Assembly (NCBI GenBank): GCA_933228895.1
Contig: OW121858.1
Location: 31,085,859 to 31,149,858, forward strand
Source of the DNA: Platycnemis pennipes
Lineage: Eukaryota > Arthropoda > Insecta > Odonata > Platycnemididae
Length of the DNA stretch: 64,000 nt
Direction: 5' to 3'
A program made the translations under genes and the position numbers. The stretch's first letter is position 1, and the number at the start of each line of letters is the position of its first letter. The notes under the pieces were generated by a model. The model had not been told where the DNA came from, ran no database searches, and worked only from the letters and a program-made list of their open reading frames with translations. Positions 9,875-21,038 of this stretch are shown piece after piece.

Positions 9875-10396
9875 CAAGGGGAGTGTCCGAGTATCGGGTC
9901 CAGGATTTTGACGAAATTTGCCAGGCAGGTAGTCCTTGATTAGTTATTTACGAATCACCCCCCATTATAGGGTTATATATCCAGTAACTTCGTCAAAAAA
10001 CGAGTTTGAAATATTTTATTGCCAATATAAAGCTAATAATTAGCCATGTTTAATCAGTGCAGTTTGGGTTAGGGGTAAAGTACTTGCTTGCTCAAGAAAA
10101 ACCAGGGACAGTCGTACAACGAAACTGCGATGAAAAAAAATTTGTGGACAGAGAGACTCGAACCAGGGACGTAGACATTGTGAAGCGAGTACTTTACCCC
10201 TAACCCAAACTGCACTGATTAAACATGGCTAATTATTAGCTTTATATTGGCAATAAAATATTTCAAACTCATTTTTTGATGAAGTTTCTGGATATATAAC
10301 CCTATATGGGGGGTGATTCGTGAATAACTAATCAAGGACTACCTGCCTGGCAAATTTCGTCAAAATCCTGGACCCGATACTCGGACACTCCCCTTG
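9875..10396. mobile_element. 522-bp foldback element with tRNA-like arms, TSD TGA
   Basis: Two arms of about 210 bases (9,875-~10,090 and ~10,180-10,396) are near-perfect inverted repeats starting CAAGGGGAGTGTCCGAG. The 3-bp duplication TGA (9,872-9,874; 10,397-10,399) is supported by the uninterrupted family C copy at 3.17 kb. On the minus strand of the right arm TTAGGGGTAAAGTAC and CCTGGTTCGAGTCTC resemble D-arm/A-box and T-arm/B-box sequences. Confidence 0.8.
10140..10215 (-). ncRNA. tRNA-derived sequence within foldback arm
   Basis: GGGTTAGGGGTAAAGTACTC (A-box like), a TCACAAT anticodon-loop-like stretch and CCTGGTTCGAGTCTC (B box) occur in tRNA order and spacing. The mirrored left arm keeps only the A-box half (up to about 10,095). 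Possibly an internal Pol III promoter; no intact cloverleaf was confirmed. Confidence 0.45.
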
Positions 10397-10661
10397 TGAG
10401 ACCACTGGTGATACACTATATATATATTGGCAATGCACGGATAATCGGCAGCTGATAACAAGTGTACGGTTACATGTACTGTATTATTACAGTTTACTGT
10501 ATTATTATTGCTGACCCTGAAATTTCACGAATGGTTTTTTTCACAAATTTTTTTTTAAGGGGCATAAAAGTGGTAATTTTGATGTTTAAAGCCTTAATAT
10601 GTTAAAATTTACCATTTTAACGCTAGCAAAATTCACCAAAATTTCGCGAATAGGTTTTTAT

Positions 10662-11435
10662 TAGGGATGGGTCGGTTCGGTTCTCGGTTCCACCGGTTCT
10701 TGAGCTTAGAACCGGAACCGAAGCCAAAAATAATCGGTACCGAAATAATTGGCGCGTAAACCAGTTTGAAACATGCTCACACTGAAAGTGGAGGCTTCAC
10801 ATTAAATCCTGGTGAAATAGTGTACTTAGATGCTTCGAAGTTGCCGCGAATTATTCAAATTCAGTTGTTAAAATGACTATATGGTTTATTTTATTACATC
10901 CAATTCTAGTAAGTGATGAAATACCGCCGTAATAAGGATATTCTGATTGATAGGTATATGTTACGTCCACCTACCTTTTGGAGGTTCGAGTCCTCATATC
11001 ATTTTCGTAAATTATATCATAATATATAACACAAAAATATAATGAAATAGGTATTCTTTTTCAAGCAGTTTGTCTCTGGAAATGATTAGTATTAGGGATG
11101 GGTCGCTTCCGTTCTTCGGTTCCACCGGTTCTTGAGCTTAGAACCGGAACCGAGGCCAAAAATAATCGGTACCGAAATAATTGGCGCGAAAACCAGTTTG
11201 AAACCTACTCACACTCCGAAAGTGGAGGCTTCACATTAAAACCTGGTGAAATAGATGCTTCAAAGTCGCGAATTATTCTAATTCAGTCTCTGAAAATGAT
11301 TACTGATTACCTTATCTTACCATTGAGCAATGCAAAGTAAGTGGTAAATTAAGAACCGGAACCGAGAATCGGAACCGAGAACCGGAGTTAAGAACCGAAC
11401 CGGAACCGAAAAAAAGTGGAACCGACCCATCCCTA
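10662..11435. mobile_element. hAT-type MITE family G, 8-bp TSD
   Basis: Starts TAGGGATGGGTCGG and ends CCGACCCATCCCTA; the flanks GTTTTTAT (10,654-10,661 and 11,436-11,443) are an exact 8-bp duplication. TIR start (TAGGG) and TSD length fit hAT. The left half is duplicated in tandem: a second TAGGGATGGGTCG begins at about 11,094 and repeats the following ~190 bases. Confidence 0.8.
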
Positions 11436-11654
11436 GTTTTTATTCACGAAATTAAGCAGTATTTGGCTGTTGGTGCAATAGGTTGCACACAATTTCACAT
11501 TTTTTTGAAATCTATCGTACGATATTTTGCGAGAAAAACGTGAAATGCTTTCAGTTTCATTTTGACATGTATACGTAAAGTCATGTAATGAAAGACGTTC
11601 CATTTGGTGGAAAAATGTTTGCAAACTCACTGTGTGAAATAAATACATAATTAT

Positions 11655-11731
11655 TATTTGCGCGGATATGCTCGGACAAACCGCAGCCTGGATGGATAAC
11701 GTGGACACGGATTCTCGGGAGTTTACTGGAT
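11655..11731 (+). mobile_element. family C terminal fragment
   Basis: GCCTGGATGGATAAC, CACGGATTCTCGG and GAGTTTACTGGA match the family C terminus. It abuts the MITE A1. Confidence 0.4.
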
Positions 11732-11732
11732 C

Positions 11733-12283
11733 TAGACATGGGCAACTTGGTAAATTACTGCGGTAATTTTCGTAAATTACCATGGTGTTTTTTGTAAATT
11801 ACCAACACCCCCTGAAAATTACCATAATGAACGGTAATTTTCAGAAAAGTTCTTTTCCAGAAAATTTCTTCCTCAGAAAGAAACCATTGGAATGGGTGAT
11901 ATTATAAATTAAGAAGCTAAAACGATTTTGTTTACATTGTGTCCATGATTAATTCCAATTAATTCCGAGTAAAATAACAAATGCACATTGCGCAGATGTA
12001 TGTCTTTGGAACGGAAATTTCTCATAGTGTGGCAAAAGAGAGGCAAATTGCGTGTTGCTGCCAACTTCGTTTTAATTTTTTTAACAAGTTATATAATAGA
12101 TAAACGCCGTGATAATTTTGATATGAGCATCGGCATTTGTATCTCAATGCTATTTGATTTCGTTTGGAGTCCTCTGATAAGGATTTGCAGCTCAAAACTT
12201 AAAATTACCGGAAAATTACGGTAATTTTCAAAAAATACCGTAACTTACCTCAATGAAAATTACAGTAATTTACCCATCTCTAG
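11733..12283 (-). mobile_element. hAT-type MITE family A, copy A1
   Basis: Begins TAGACATGGGCAACTTGG and ends GTAATTTACCCATCTCTA, with the family core in reverse. Typical marks: mirror-like GGTAATTTTC/GAAAATTACC blocks near both ends and the central GTTGCTGCCAACTTCG. No clear 8-bp duplication at this copy. Bases 12,284-13,001 contain nothing I recognise. Confidence 0.75.
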
Positions 12284-13001
12284 ACATGATTCAGTTTTCT
12301 GCATTTATTTTGGTTACATTTTATTCACCTTTCGTACTCAAGTGCAACATAATATTTCGCTCAACAGTAGCAATATTTCATATTCGAATCCTAGACGAGT
12401 CTTGATATTTTCAGATGAAGTTTTGTCAAAAACGGTCATCTTAAATTTGTATGAATACAGTATTTATTTTACTAAAACCCAAATCAAAAATATCATAGTG
12501 AATCTTACAGGCCAACATTAACAATACTATGACACTGCCAAGCAAAAATTTCCAGGCACTTGCTAACTAAACCTCAAAATTAAAAATATGTTACGAAAAC
12601 TCATAAAACTATGATAAGGTGGAAAGAAACCTACTTCAAAGATTGTTTGTAATAATGCTTTATAATATAATACTTTAAAGAATTGAGGAGAAAATTTTTA
12701 ACTGAAGTAATGGTTACACTTTTTTCATAAATAAATCCACCATTGCTTCAGGTTTCATTGTGTCTGAAATTTTAACGTTGAATTAAATATAATCTGTTAA
12801 CATATACATGTAGGTGTAATCAATATGTGTACTCAATTGGATGTTTTTGCTAGAAAACGACGCATGCAATTAGACAGAATGACTTATAGCATTTCGGAAA
12901 TGAGGTGAACAACAATAGATATCGGTGATTTGAGTCTTGATTAGATCAGACGTTTGATGAGCCATTTGCGTCTTGATCACATCTTTCGCGTCTCTTTGCA
13001 G

Positions 13002-13265
13002 CTGGAAGGCAGCGTCACGCAGGACATGAAGCGTCGCAACAAGATAACGCTGGAGAGGAAGCTGCAGATGGTGTTGAAGCACGAGTGGGGCCAGAGCGCG
13101 TCGTCCATCGCCCGCGAGATGGGCTACCCCGTTTCCACCGTGAGCACCATCCTCAAGGACGGCCCGCGCGTCAAGAGCCACATCGGCGACTCGTCCGCTC
13201 TCGAGAAGGTGTCGCTGACCAGGCGGCATCCCAGCGCAGAGAAGGAGGTGGAGAAGATGCTCCAG
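13002..13265 (+). CDS. CENP-B/pogo-type HTH exon 1 (264 bp)
   Basis: A probable internal coding exon: tctctttgcag precedes it, ATGCTCCAG|gtattc follows it, and all 88 codons are open. It encodes KRRNKITLERKLQMVLK and SIAREMGYPVSTVSTILKD, the first helix-turn-helix of CENP-B and Tigger/pogo proteins (also Psq-like), which binds DNA in the nucleus; it ends AEKEVEKMLQ. The exon is much richer in G+C than its surroundings. Similar exons lie at 15,683 and 24,062. No DDE transposase domain was found nearby, so it may be a domesticated DNA-binding module or an isolated exon of a Tigger-like gene. Confidence 0.65.
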
Positions 13266-13334
13266 GTATTCATTGCCACTCTTGAGTGCAAACGTGATTG
13301 ATTATTTACTCAAAAGGATATTGTAAGGGGATCA

Positions 13335-13572
13335 GGTTGGTGTGGTGGCTAGAGTACTGGCCTCCCATCCCAAGGGCCTGTGTTTGATTCCTGGTCGGAT
13401 TATTCAGTGGCAAACCGATCCCTAATTGAGTGCCTAGTAGAGGGCATTTCAGGTTCAGTACTCCGTCCGTTGGATGGGACGTTAAGCCATGGTCCCCTTG
13501 GCGCCTGTCACTAAGAGTAGGCTAATGCCGACACCGGGAATTTCTCTCCACCCTTCCTCCGTTCCCTGAATA
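13335..13572 (+). mobile_element. tRNA-derived SINE
   Basis: The head GTGGTGGCTAGAGTACTGGC is an A-box match and GTGTTTGATTCCTGGTCGG about 35 bases on is a B-box match; a body with TTGGATGGGACGTTAAGCC follows. This tRNA-like head plus conserved body is the plan of many metazoan SINEs. No tail repeat or TSD could be defined. Confidence 0.6.
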
Positions 13573-13884
13573 AACTCCTACCATTACCCAGATGGTTTTT
13601 TTATATGCCGCCAAGTATATTTTCTCTGTCATATACATTGTTTCCATACTCTACATATCCTGATATGTCAACTTATATGACGGTGATGGTGATGAATAAC
13701 TTTTTACTGCCTTAATCCTCTTAATGTGCCAGGCCAATGTATCCATCCAATATAAAAATATTCTGTAACTTTATGACACTGAAATAATGATGTTTATTTT
13801 TCAGTCACTGTAAAAAAATTATATCTTTATCAATTAGTTCTACTCAAATAATGCAAAACAAATGGCCAGGAAGAAGGTTAGCAC

Positions 13885-14364
13885 TAGAGATAGGCAACTT
13901 GGTAAATTACCGCAGTAATTTTCAGAAAAGTTCTTTTTCAGAAAATTTCTTCCTCACGAAGAAACCATTGGAATTGGTAATATTATAAATTAAGAAGCTA
14001 AAACGATTTTGTTTACACTGTGTCCATGATAATTCCAATTAATTCAGAGTAAAATAACAAATGCACATTGCGCAGAGATGTATTCTTTGGAACGAAAATT
14101 TCTCATAGTGTGACAAAAGAGAGGCAAAGTGCGTGTTGCTGCCAACTTTGTTTTAATTTTTTTAATGAGTTCTATAACAGATGAACGTCGTGATATGTTT
14201 GATATAAGCGTCGGCATTTATATCTCTATGCTATTTGATTTCGTTTGGAGTCCTCTGATAAGTATTTGCAGCTCAAAACTTAAAATTACCGGAAAATTAT
14301 GGTTATTTTCGAAAATCACCGTAATTTACCTCAATTGAAAATTATGGTAATTTACCCATTTCAA
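13885..14364 (-). mobile_element. hAT-type MITE family A, copy A2
   Basis: Starts TAGAGATAGGCAACTTGG and ends TTTACCCATTTCAA; GTTAGCAC flanks both sides (13,877-13,884; 14,365-14,372), an exact 8-bp duplication. Slightly shorter than its relatives. Confidence 0.85.
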
Positions 14365-14724
14365 GTTAGCACTAAAGAGGGTAAAGGTATACTTTTGGAA
14401 AACTGTCAATCCCATTTTCTGAAAGAAATAAGATTATGAAATTTAGATATATTTGAGGCACATAAGCTTAATATATGAATCATGTATTTTTCTCGATGTT
14501 GATGTTTTATGTATTTCTGTTTTTATGACGAAGAAATCATTCATGCTGTCTCTGATTTGAAGGAAATATAATATTACAAATGTATAACAAAATGTAAGCA
14601 GGCCGATTTATCGGCCCTTGGCAGTTCTGCACAACCATAGACTGGCAGTAAAAGGGATAATGTATTGGCGGAAAGTATTTTTTACTGACTTTTTGCCAAC
14701 CAATTCCTACCCCTTCACAAGTAC

Positions 14725-15400
14725 TCACATATCCATGCGTTCCTCTACCTGTTCCATCCGTTCTTTATCGGTTCCATTCGTTCCCCTACCTGTTCCATCC
14801 GTTCCCCTACCTGTTCCATCCGTTCCCCATAACTGTTCCATCCGTTCTTTATCGGTTCCATTCGTTCCCCTACCTGTTCCATCCGTTCCCCTGCCAGTTC
14901 CATACGTTCCTCTACCTGTTCCATTCGTTCCCCATAACTGTTCCATCCGTTCCTATACCTGTTCCATCCGTTCTTTATCGGTTCCATTCGTTCCCCTACC
15001 TGTTCCATCCGTTCCCCTGCCAGTTCCATACGTTCCCCTAACTGTTCCATCCGTTCCTCTACCTGTTCCATTTCCTAATTTACCCAATCTGTTCCAAGCG
15101 TTCCTCTACCCCTACCGGTTCATTGCGTTCCTCTACCCCTACCGGTTCATTACGTTCCTCTACCTGTTCCATTCGTTCCCCATAACTGTTCCATCCGTTC
15201 CTATACCTGTTCCATCCGTTCCTCTACCTGTTCCATGCGTTACCCAACCTGTTTCATTCGTTCCCTATCAGTTCCATACTTGTTCCATGCGTTCCCCTAC
15301 CAGTTCCGTGCCGGTTCCTACTTGTTCCATACCAGTTCCACGCATTACATACTTGTTCCCAAATGTTCCATTCCATGCCAGGATCATGGTGTTCCAGGGA
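14725..15400 (+). repeat. minisatellite (CCGTTCCCCTACCTGTTCCAT units)
   Basis: Roughly 30 degenerate copies of a 15-21 bp unit built from GTTCCATCCGTTCC and CCCTACCT. It gives long spurious frames: VPLPVPSVP repeats on plus, ERMEQVGERM repeats on minus. No real gene. Confidence 0.85.
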
Positions 15401-15682
15401 GGGTGTGATTGAATTGTTCGAGATTGATTCCGGTTGGGAATAATTCCGAATGCAATTTGAAAACACACAGTTCTCAGTTACGTACCAGAATGAATCGTGA
15501 ATGATTCAATCAACCCCACATCTGATATTTTTTGATAGGGTGCATGACATATAAAAATGACCTGAGGTTTAAGTTGGCCTTTTATCACGAGGAGAACATT
15601 TACTGTTGCTTAATTCTGTTGTCCTTTCTTAATCGATGCTTTCTCTTCTCTTCACCTCGCACAACTTGCTTTGTTGACCGAG

Positions 15683-15937
15683 AAGGACATGAGAGAGAAG
15701 GGGCCAATGTCGACACGACCGAAGCGCAACAAGATTGACCTAGAGCGCAAGTTGGAGATGATACGCAAGTACGAGCAGGGCCAGAACTTGTCTTCGATCG
15801 CGCGCGAGTATGGCTACCCCGTCTCCACAACCAACAGCATCATCAAGGACGGGGAACGGTTCAAGGAAGTGCTGCAGAGGGCGTTGCTGACCAAGCAACG
15901 GTTCCGTGTGGCACAGGAGATGAAGAAGGTGCTCCAG
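15683..15937 (+). CDS. CENP-B/pogo-type HTH exon 2 (255 bp)
   Basis: Open throughout and ending AAGGTGCTCCAG|gtatat, as exon 1 does. It encodes RNKIDLERKLEMIRKYEQG and SIAREYGYPVSTTNSIIKDG, closest to exon 3. The acceptor at 15,682 (gaccgag) is plausible but weak; an alternative lies at 15,685. The ~90 bases before it (GAACATTTACTGT, GATGCTTTCTCTT) also match the bases before exon 3, so intron and exon were duplicated together. Length is a multiple of 3, as with the other two. DNA-binding role inferred from family. Confidence 0.6.
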
Positions 15938-15961
15938 GTATATATATTTAATACTCGTGAG

Positions 15962-16492
15962 TAGAGATAGGCAACTCGGCAAATTACCGTGTTAATTTTC
16001 GTTAATTACAAACATCCCTGAAAATTACGGTAATAAACGGTAATTTTCAGAAAAGTTCTTTTTCAGAAAATTTCTTCCTCACAAAGAAACCATTGGAATG
16101 GGCGATAGTATAAATTAAATAGCTAAAACGATTTTGTTTACATTGTGTCCGTGATTAATTCAGATTAAAATAACAAGTGCACATTGCGCAGAAGTATGTC
16201 TTTGGAATGAAAATTTCTCATAGTGTGACAAAAGAGAGGCAAATTGCGTGTTGCTGCCAACTTCGTTATAATTCTTTTAATGAGTTATAATAGATAAACG
16301 TCGTGATATATGTTTGATGTAAGCGTCGGCATTTGTATCTCATTGCTATTTGATTTCGTTTTGAGTCCTCTGATAAGGGTTAGCAGCTGAAAACTTAAAA
16401 TTACCGGAAAATTACAGAAATTTTCGAAAATTACCATAATTCACCACGGTATTTTCCCTCAATTGAAAATTACCATAATTTACCCATCTCCA
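15962..16492 (-). mobile_element. hAT-type MITE family A, copy A3
   Basis: TAGAGATAGGCAACTCGG to TTTACCCATCTCCA, flanked by CTCGTGAG (15,954-15,961) and CTCATGAG (16,493-16,500), 7 of 8 identical. Inserted 24 bases downstream of exon 2. Bases 16,493-16,942 have no recognisable gene. Confidence 0.8.
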
Positions 16493-16942
16493 CTCATGAG
16501 CTTATGTCATTCATCCTTAGGGCTCACTTTCGAATATGGGCAGTTGAGAAAGTGATTCTTTTAATTGGCTAAATATTATTTTGGGGAATTTCCATCACTG
16601 ATAAAAGATTAGTAAGCTTTTTCGGAAGTATGGTAATAATAATATTAATAATAAATTTAATTGATTCCAAATTAAATCATTACAAATGTATAACATTAGA
16701 AAGAAATGGAGCATTGTGATACCCTTAAGGTGCACCTGTTGTGGGGCTCTCATCTGTTCGACCATGTTACATCAGAGGGTAAATTATAAACAATATTAAC
16801 AAATGAATACTCGTAAGAAAACATTATCTGTAACAAGAGAAAAGAGAAACAATAGAAAACAATATATACTGTGCAAAAACAACAAAAGGCATAATTGCAT
16901 TGTTCACCACTCATAGCTGCGCAAAAAACATAAAACATATAT

Positions 16943-17506
16943 TGTAACGTGACTACTGCGGAGCACCTCGCTCGGGCGATAGCCAGAAGTGGGAAAAAAT
17001 CCCATTAAAATCGGGTTCCCGATGTCGCTGGGGTGTGCACGCACGAGGGAAAGCAAAGATCACTCAACATTACACTAAAGAATTTAATATACATAGAACG
17101 CTTGAATGTGCATATACTTCCATGCATTAATTGCAACTAACACTTTGCGAAAAACATCGCCGATCGAACACACAACGACAAAAGAAAAAAAAACTGGTCT
17201 GGACGAGACGTCACTAAGTTCGGCTCGGGCCGCTGGCGAAAACACAGCGTAAATAATGTAATCCCACTTGAGACACAAAAGTACTCACTCAGGTCGCCGT
17301 TGTGTCCGAGGACTTTGCACCACACAAAAAAAAGAACAAAAACTGTCATGGAAACATAATCGGTCCGAGTCTGGGACCAGCGAGGGCCAGCGCAAAAGGG
17401 AGAGAGAGCGAGGGTCTCCTGTGCGCGCCCTTATATAACCTTCTTCTCCCGGTTCGGCTGGTGGCGCCGCGAGCATATCCCTCGAAGGAGGGACATTTGG
17501 GTTACA
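16943..17506. mobile_element. probable solo LTR (564 bp)
   Basis: Starts TGTAACGTGACTAC and ends ATTTGGGTTACA: TG...CA ends with the 6-bp inverted repeat TGTAAC/GTTACA, flanked by ATAT on both sides (4-bp TSD, in AT-rich sequence). TTATATAA at 17,431-17,438 could be its TATA box. No second LTR, gag or pol is in the window. Confidence 0.5.
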
Positions 17507-17687
17507 ATATATATGTATGTATAATAGTCACTAGTTGCGACGGCATAAAAAATATAGGAAGCACAAAAAAAGTACAGTCACACACGAATAAAAAAACGGT
17601 AGCTTTCGAACAGCGTTGCTGTCCTCAACCAGAAAAAAAATGACAAAATTTAACAATGTCATTGTAATAATGAGTGCATTTACTCTA

Positions 17688-17733
17688 TAACGATATTGTG
17701 CACAAAATAGCAATTTTGTGCACAATATCGTTA
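17688..17733. repeat. perfect 21-bp inverted repeat (hairpin)
   Basis: TAACGATATTGTGCACAAAAT (17,688-17,708) and its exact complement (17,713-17,733) surround a 4-base loop AGCA. The right arm and beyond match, inverted, the start of the window (97-175). Confidence 0.85.
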
Positions 17734-17800
17734 GATGGAAACGAAAAATGAATTTTAGTGAAAAAATCAATCTTCCAACCAGGGCCATGTAACCAAAGCA

Positions 17801-20170
17801 GGGTGGCTACTGAGACCCAATTTTCAAATTCCCTGACTTTTCCCTGACGGACTCACAAATTTCCCTGACCGATCGCCAAAAGGGCTCCTATTATCCGAAT
17901 ATTTTATATCTGCTGAATTAAATTTCCGTCAAAACTCAGAAAATGTTAAAAACTGAAATCAATACATTACAAAGCTACAAGTATACCCTAATGAAAAAGT
18001 AAATTAAACCTTCATAAGTGAAACCCTCATGCAAACTATACGCACTTTTCATACACATTCCGCGGCCGTGTATCGGATTTCCGTGGCCGTATATGTTTCC
18101 TTCGGCAAAATTACAATGACGATGTCTAATTCTTCAAGAAAGAATTGGCGTGTCGTGGCAGTTGAGGATTACTGAAAAGGCATCTAAGAGAAAGTTAATG
18201 GCCGATTTACTGGCGGACTCCGGTACAGGTATCACCAAGGTGCACGAAAAATACAAACCAAAGCCAAGTTGTTGGACTGGATCAAACTCGGATGGCACGA
18301 GTGACATTCAGAAGCGAATAACAATTTGATTAACGTGGTTATAACCCCTAGATTGTAAGAGGGAACCAAAAATGTACAAATATTTGTACAAACAAAACGT
18401 AATCGTGCCACTGTGAACGAGGTAATTAGCAACGGCAGCATCGTATTCAGGAATATCATGTTTGAGGTGGTTTGTGATATGACTAAATTGCTTCGAGAGG
18501 GAGCTAAGGGGACCATTCAATAATTACGTTGAGCGTGAAAGGTGGGGAGGGGAGGAGAACTCTTCTTCCTGTCTAACGAACGGGGGTATGGGAATCGAAG
18601 ATGATCTTACGTAAGATTTTGTTTACACGAGTGATCGTACTTGTATTACCATTCGAATAATCATCATATCGTATTTTTATAACTGCAAGCACATATTTAC
18701 TGCGAGCTAGTGTGCTCCACCTGCCTCTAGATCTGAGTCTCAGAAGTTAAAAAAAACGAGAGGTAAAATTTTCCAAATACTATAGCCTCTGATTCCTTGT
18801 GATGAGCGGAATGCATGTGATCATGACTTTTAACACTACTAGGCAAATATCGCATTCAGGATATCCACAAGGGATACATTGTACGTCTGATTCACTAAGC
18901 AGGATGTCGATCGATACGGGAAATACGGGAAATATACGGGAAATTAACATTACCCTGGAAAATACGGGAAATTCGCATAGTGTCCGGGAAACTTCAAGAA
19001 ATGCTCTGTAATGAAAGGATCCAGAAGATCGCCATATTTTCGGTTGGTGGGACCTTAGCAGTGCGGGAGTCGCAGTGTTTAGCCCATGAAGATTTCGTAA
19101 CCCACTGAGCGCAAGGTTGTCATTTCAGCGCACGTGAGGCTGACTCGGCAAGTGTGGCAACAGCATACACACAGCGTCTGTCGCCCTTGCCACAGTAGTA
19201 GGTTTCGCGTCGCACGATTTTGTCGAAAAATGCAGCGTGACAATGTGACTTATCCGGTTCGAAAGTCTAATTTAATAAGATAGAAAGTTTCATCACTTTA
19301 TTTTACCTGTTGTACTAGATAATGCATATGGCGAATTATTTTGTAACTATCAGTGTAATTTGGACCGGTCCAAAATACACGCTCTTCAGTGGTCCGAAAT
19401 ACACTATGAGGATCAAAATAAAATGAGACTGAATTTCACAGAAATATCCTTAGATACATTAAAGAGAATTATTTCACTTTTCTACACGAATTATGATAAG
19501 AGTGAAGTAATTTCTGTATTTCAACTAGCAAAAGTAACTTTATATTTCGCTGTCGCCTTAGGAGTCAGAGCCATTCCAATGGGTGTATTTGTCTAGAGTG
19601 TCTTCGTTGTTTATGCTTTGTGTGGGGGAAGGGAATTTCTCGATTTCCCTCACTTAGCCTTTATGCCTCAATCACCTGGGCTTGATTGTTGAAATTTGGA
19701 GAGAAGACATTCCAAAGGTACACCCAAAAGTCTACACCCTAAATATGTTGCTACCCTTAATGAATACAAAGTAAAGCTATCGGTCCGAATTACACGCCGG
19801 TTCAAATTACACGGACTTCTCCTATATGGGAATTTAGCAAATAATCGTCTGGGAAATACGGGAAACATACGGGAATCTGAAATTGGGCCGCCGATCGACA
19901 TCCTGCAAGTAACACTAGTAAGAGACACAACTAATAAGATTCACAACTGAATGTTGCACAAATTGATGGGGCTTATTCCATGCACGTCAGCGACGGATAT
20001 TAGTTTTAGTTGGTGAATTAAAGGGCGGGAAAGACTGGCCGATAAACGTAATGGTAACAAAATAACGAGAATTTCAATGTTTCTCCCTGACTGCCACGAT
20101 AATTCCCAGACTTTCCCAGAAATGCCAAATTCCCTGACAATTCCAGGTTTTCCCTGACGATCGCCACCCT
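17801..20170. mobile_element. possible large TIR element bounded by CAGGGTGGC
   Basis: CAGGGTGGCTACTGAGA at 17,801 and the inverted GCCACCCTG at about 20,162-20,170 are followed inward by TTCCCTGACTTTTCCCTGAC / CAATTCCAGGTTTTCCCTGA blocks, as in a known style of hAT-like ends. No 8-bp duplication was found and no transposase lies inside, so these could be two unrelated ends. Inside: inverted GCAGGATGTCGATCG (about 18,898 and 19,892) with CGGGAAATACGGGAAA tracts, and a near-palindrome GTGTAATTTGGACCGGTCC at about 19,353. Confidence 0.35.
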
Positions 20171-20211
20171 GCAAACTAACATAAATAAAATCCGAAGATA
20201 AAATCGCAATA

Positions 20212-21038
20212 GGGTAGTTTCCTATTATTTTTTTATTGTCTTGATCGAAAGTTTATAACCTCTGGAGTACGTGTTTTAAGCCGTTCGATTTTTGAATGAC
20301 GTTAAGTATTTTTCCTCATTAATTAAAAAGTGAAAAAAATCAATGGCGCGAAAACGCGACGGCAAACTATTGCATGCCGGTTAATCCTACGTGTGACGTT
20401 AAACTATTTCCTCTACCTACCACCAGGTGGTGCTGCGGACGCTTCCAAATAGACGCCGCACTCCGTTAAAGCTTATGAACAAGTATTGGAGGCATATTTA
20501 TTCCGTTAATTAATTATAATTAACTTTTATTCATTTATTTAACATTACTTATGCAGTTGATTCATTTAAAATCTGCTAGTATTCCTTTCACAAGCATATC
20601 ATGTAGTTCGCCTATCGCCGCACGACCTTCACGCCATGCTTCGTCGTAGCAGAAGACACAGCGAGCAGGACGTCCTTGAGCCTATAAATTGACTAATAAT
20701 ACCATGTTTAACTGAGAATTCTTTTCCAACATTGATAGTTTTTACAGGTTAATACTAATAAATATTGACTAGAGCTGAGGGGCCCTGAAATACAACGGTA
20801 AGTTCAGGAGACGAATTTTCCTATGCTTCGCAACGTAAACTACCTACCTGTTACGTCAGCTTGAAGGCAGCGCACCCCGCCATTTCAGAGCCTTTTCAAA
20901 TGGCCTTAAAATTAACATTTAATTCTCTAGTAAACTGGGATTTCTCAATACAAACTTTTTGCGTAAATTAAATACATTTATGGCAGGGCACAAATCGCAA
21001 TTAATGAAGTCTGTTTTCTTTGATGAAGGAAACTACCC
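20212..21038. mobile_element. family B TIR element, copy 2
   Basis: GGGTAGTTTCC...GGAAACTACCC; matches 840-1671 end to end with scattered substitutions and small indels. Non-autonomous. Confidence 0.7.

Larger units (their letters stand above)
9740..10505 (+). mobile_element. family C (Tigger/pogo-like) copy 3, split by foldback element
   Basis: Blocks GGACGGCACGAAGCCTGGCC and GCTTACTTACCTCTGA lie left of the foldback insert; GAGACCACTGG, GCACGGATAATC and the terminal AGTTTACTGTAT lie to its right. Comparison with copy 2 (acttgcctttgagacatactggcg) shows the original uninterrupted order. Confidence 0.6.

Noticed and set aside
11728..12291. CTAGACATG repeated at both borders of MITE A1 as a 9-bp TSD
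   Set aside because: The left copy lies within the MITE's own terminal sequence (TAGACATGGG), as A6 also shows, so the match is probably chance.
12870..13229. 119-codon minus-strand frame over exon 1
   Set aside because: Antisense shadow produced by the GC-rich CENP-B-type exon.
14618..15412. 264-codon VP-rich frame and its antisense MEQ-rich frames
   Set aside because: Translations of the CCGTTCC minisatellite in both directions.
17801..20170. Single complete hAT transposon
   Set aside because: The ends look alike but no 8-bp duplication or transposase was found; listed only as a possible element.
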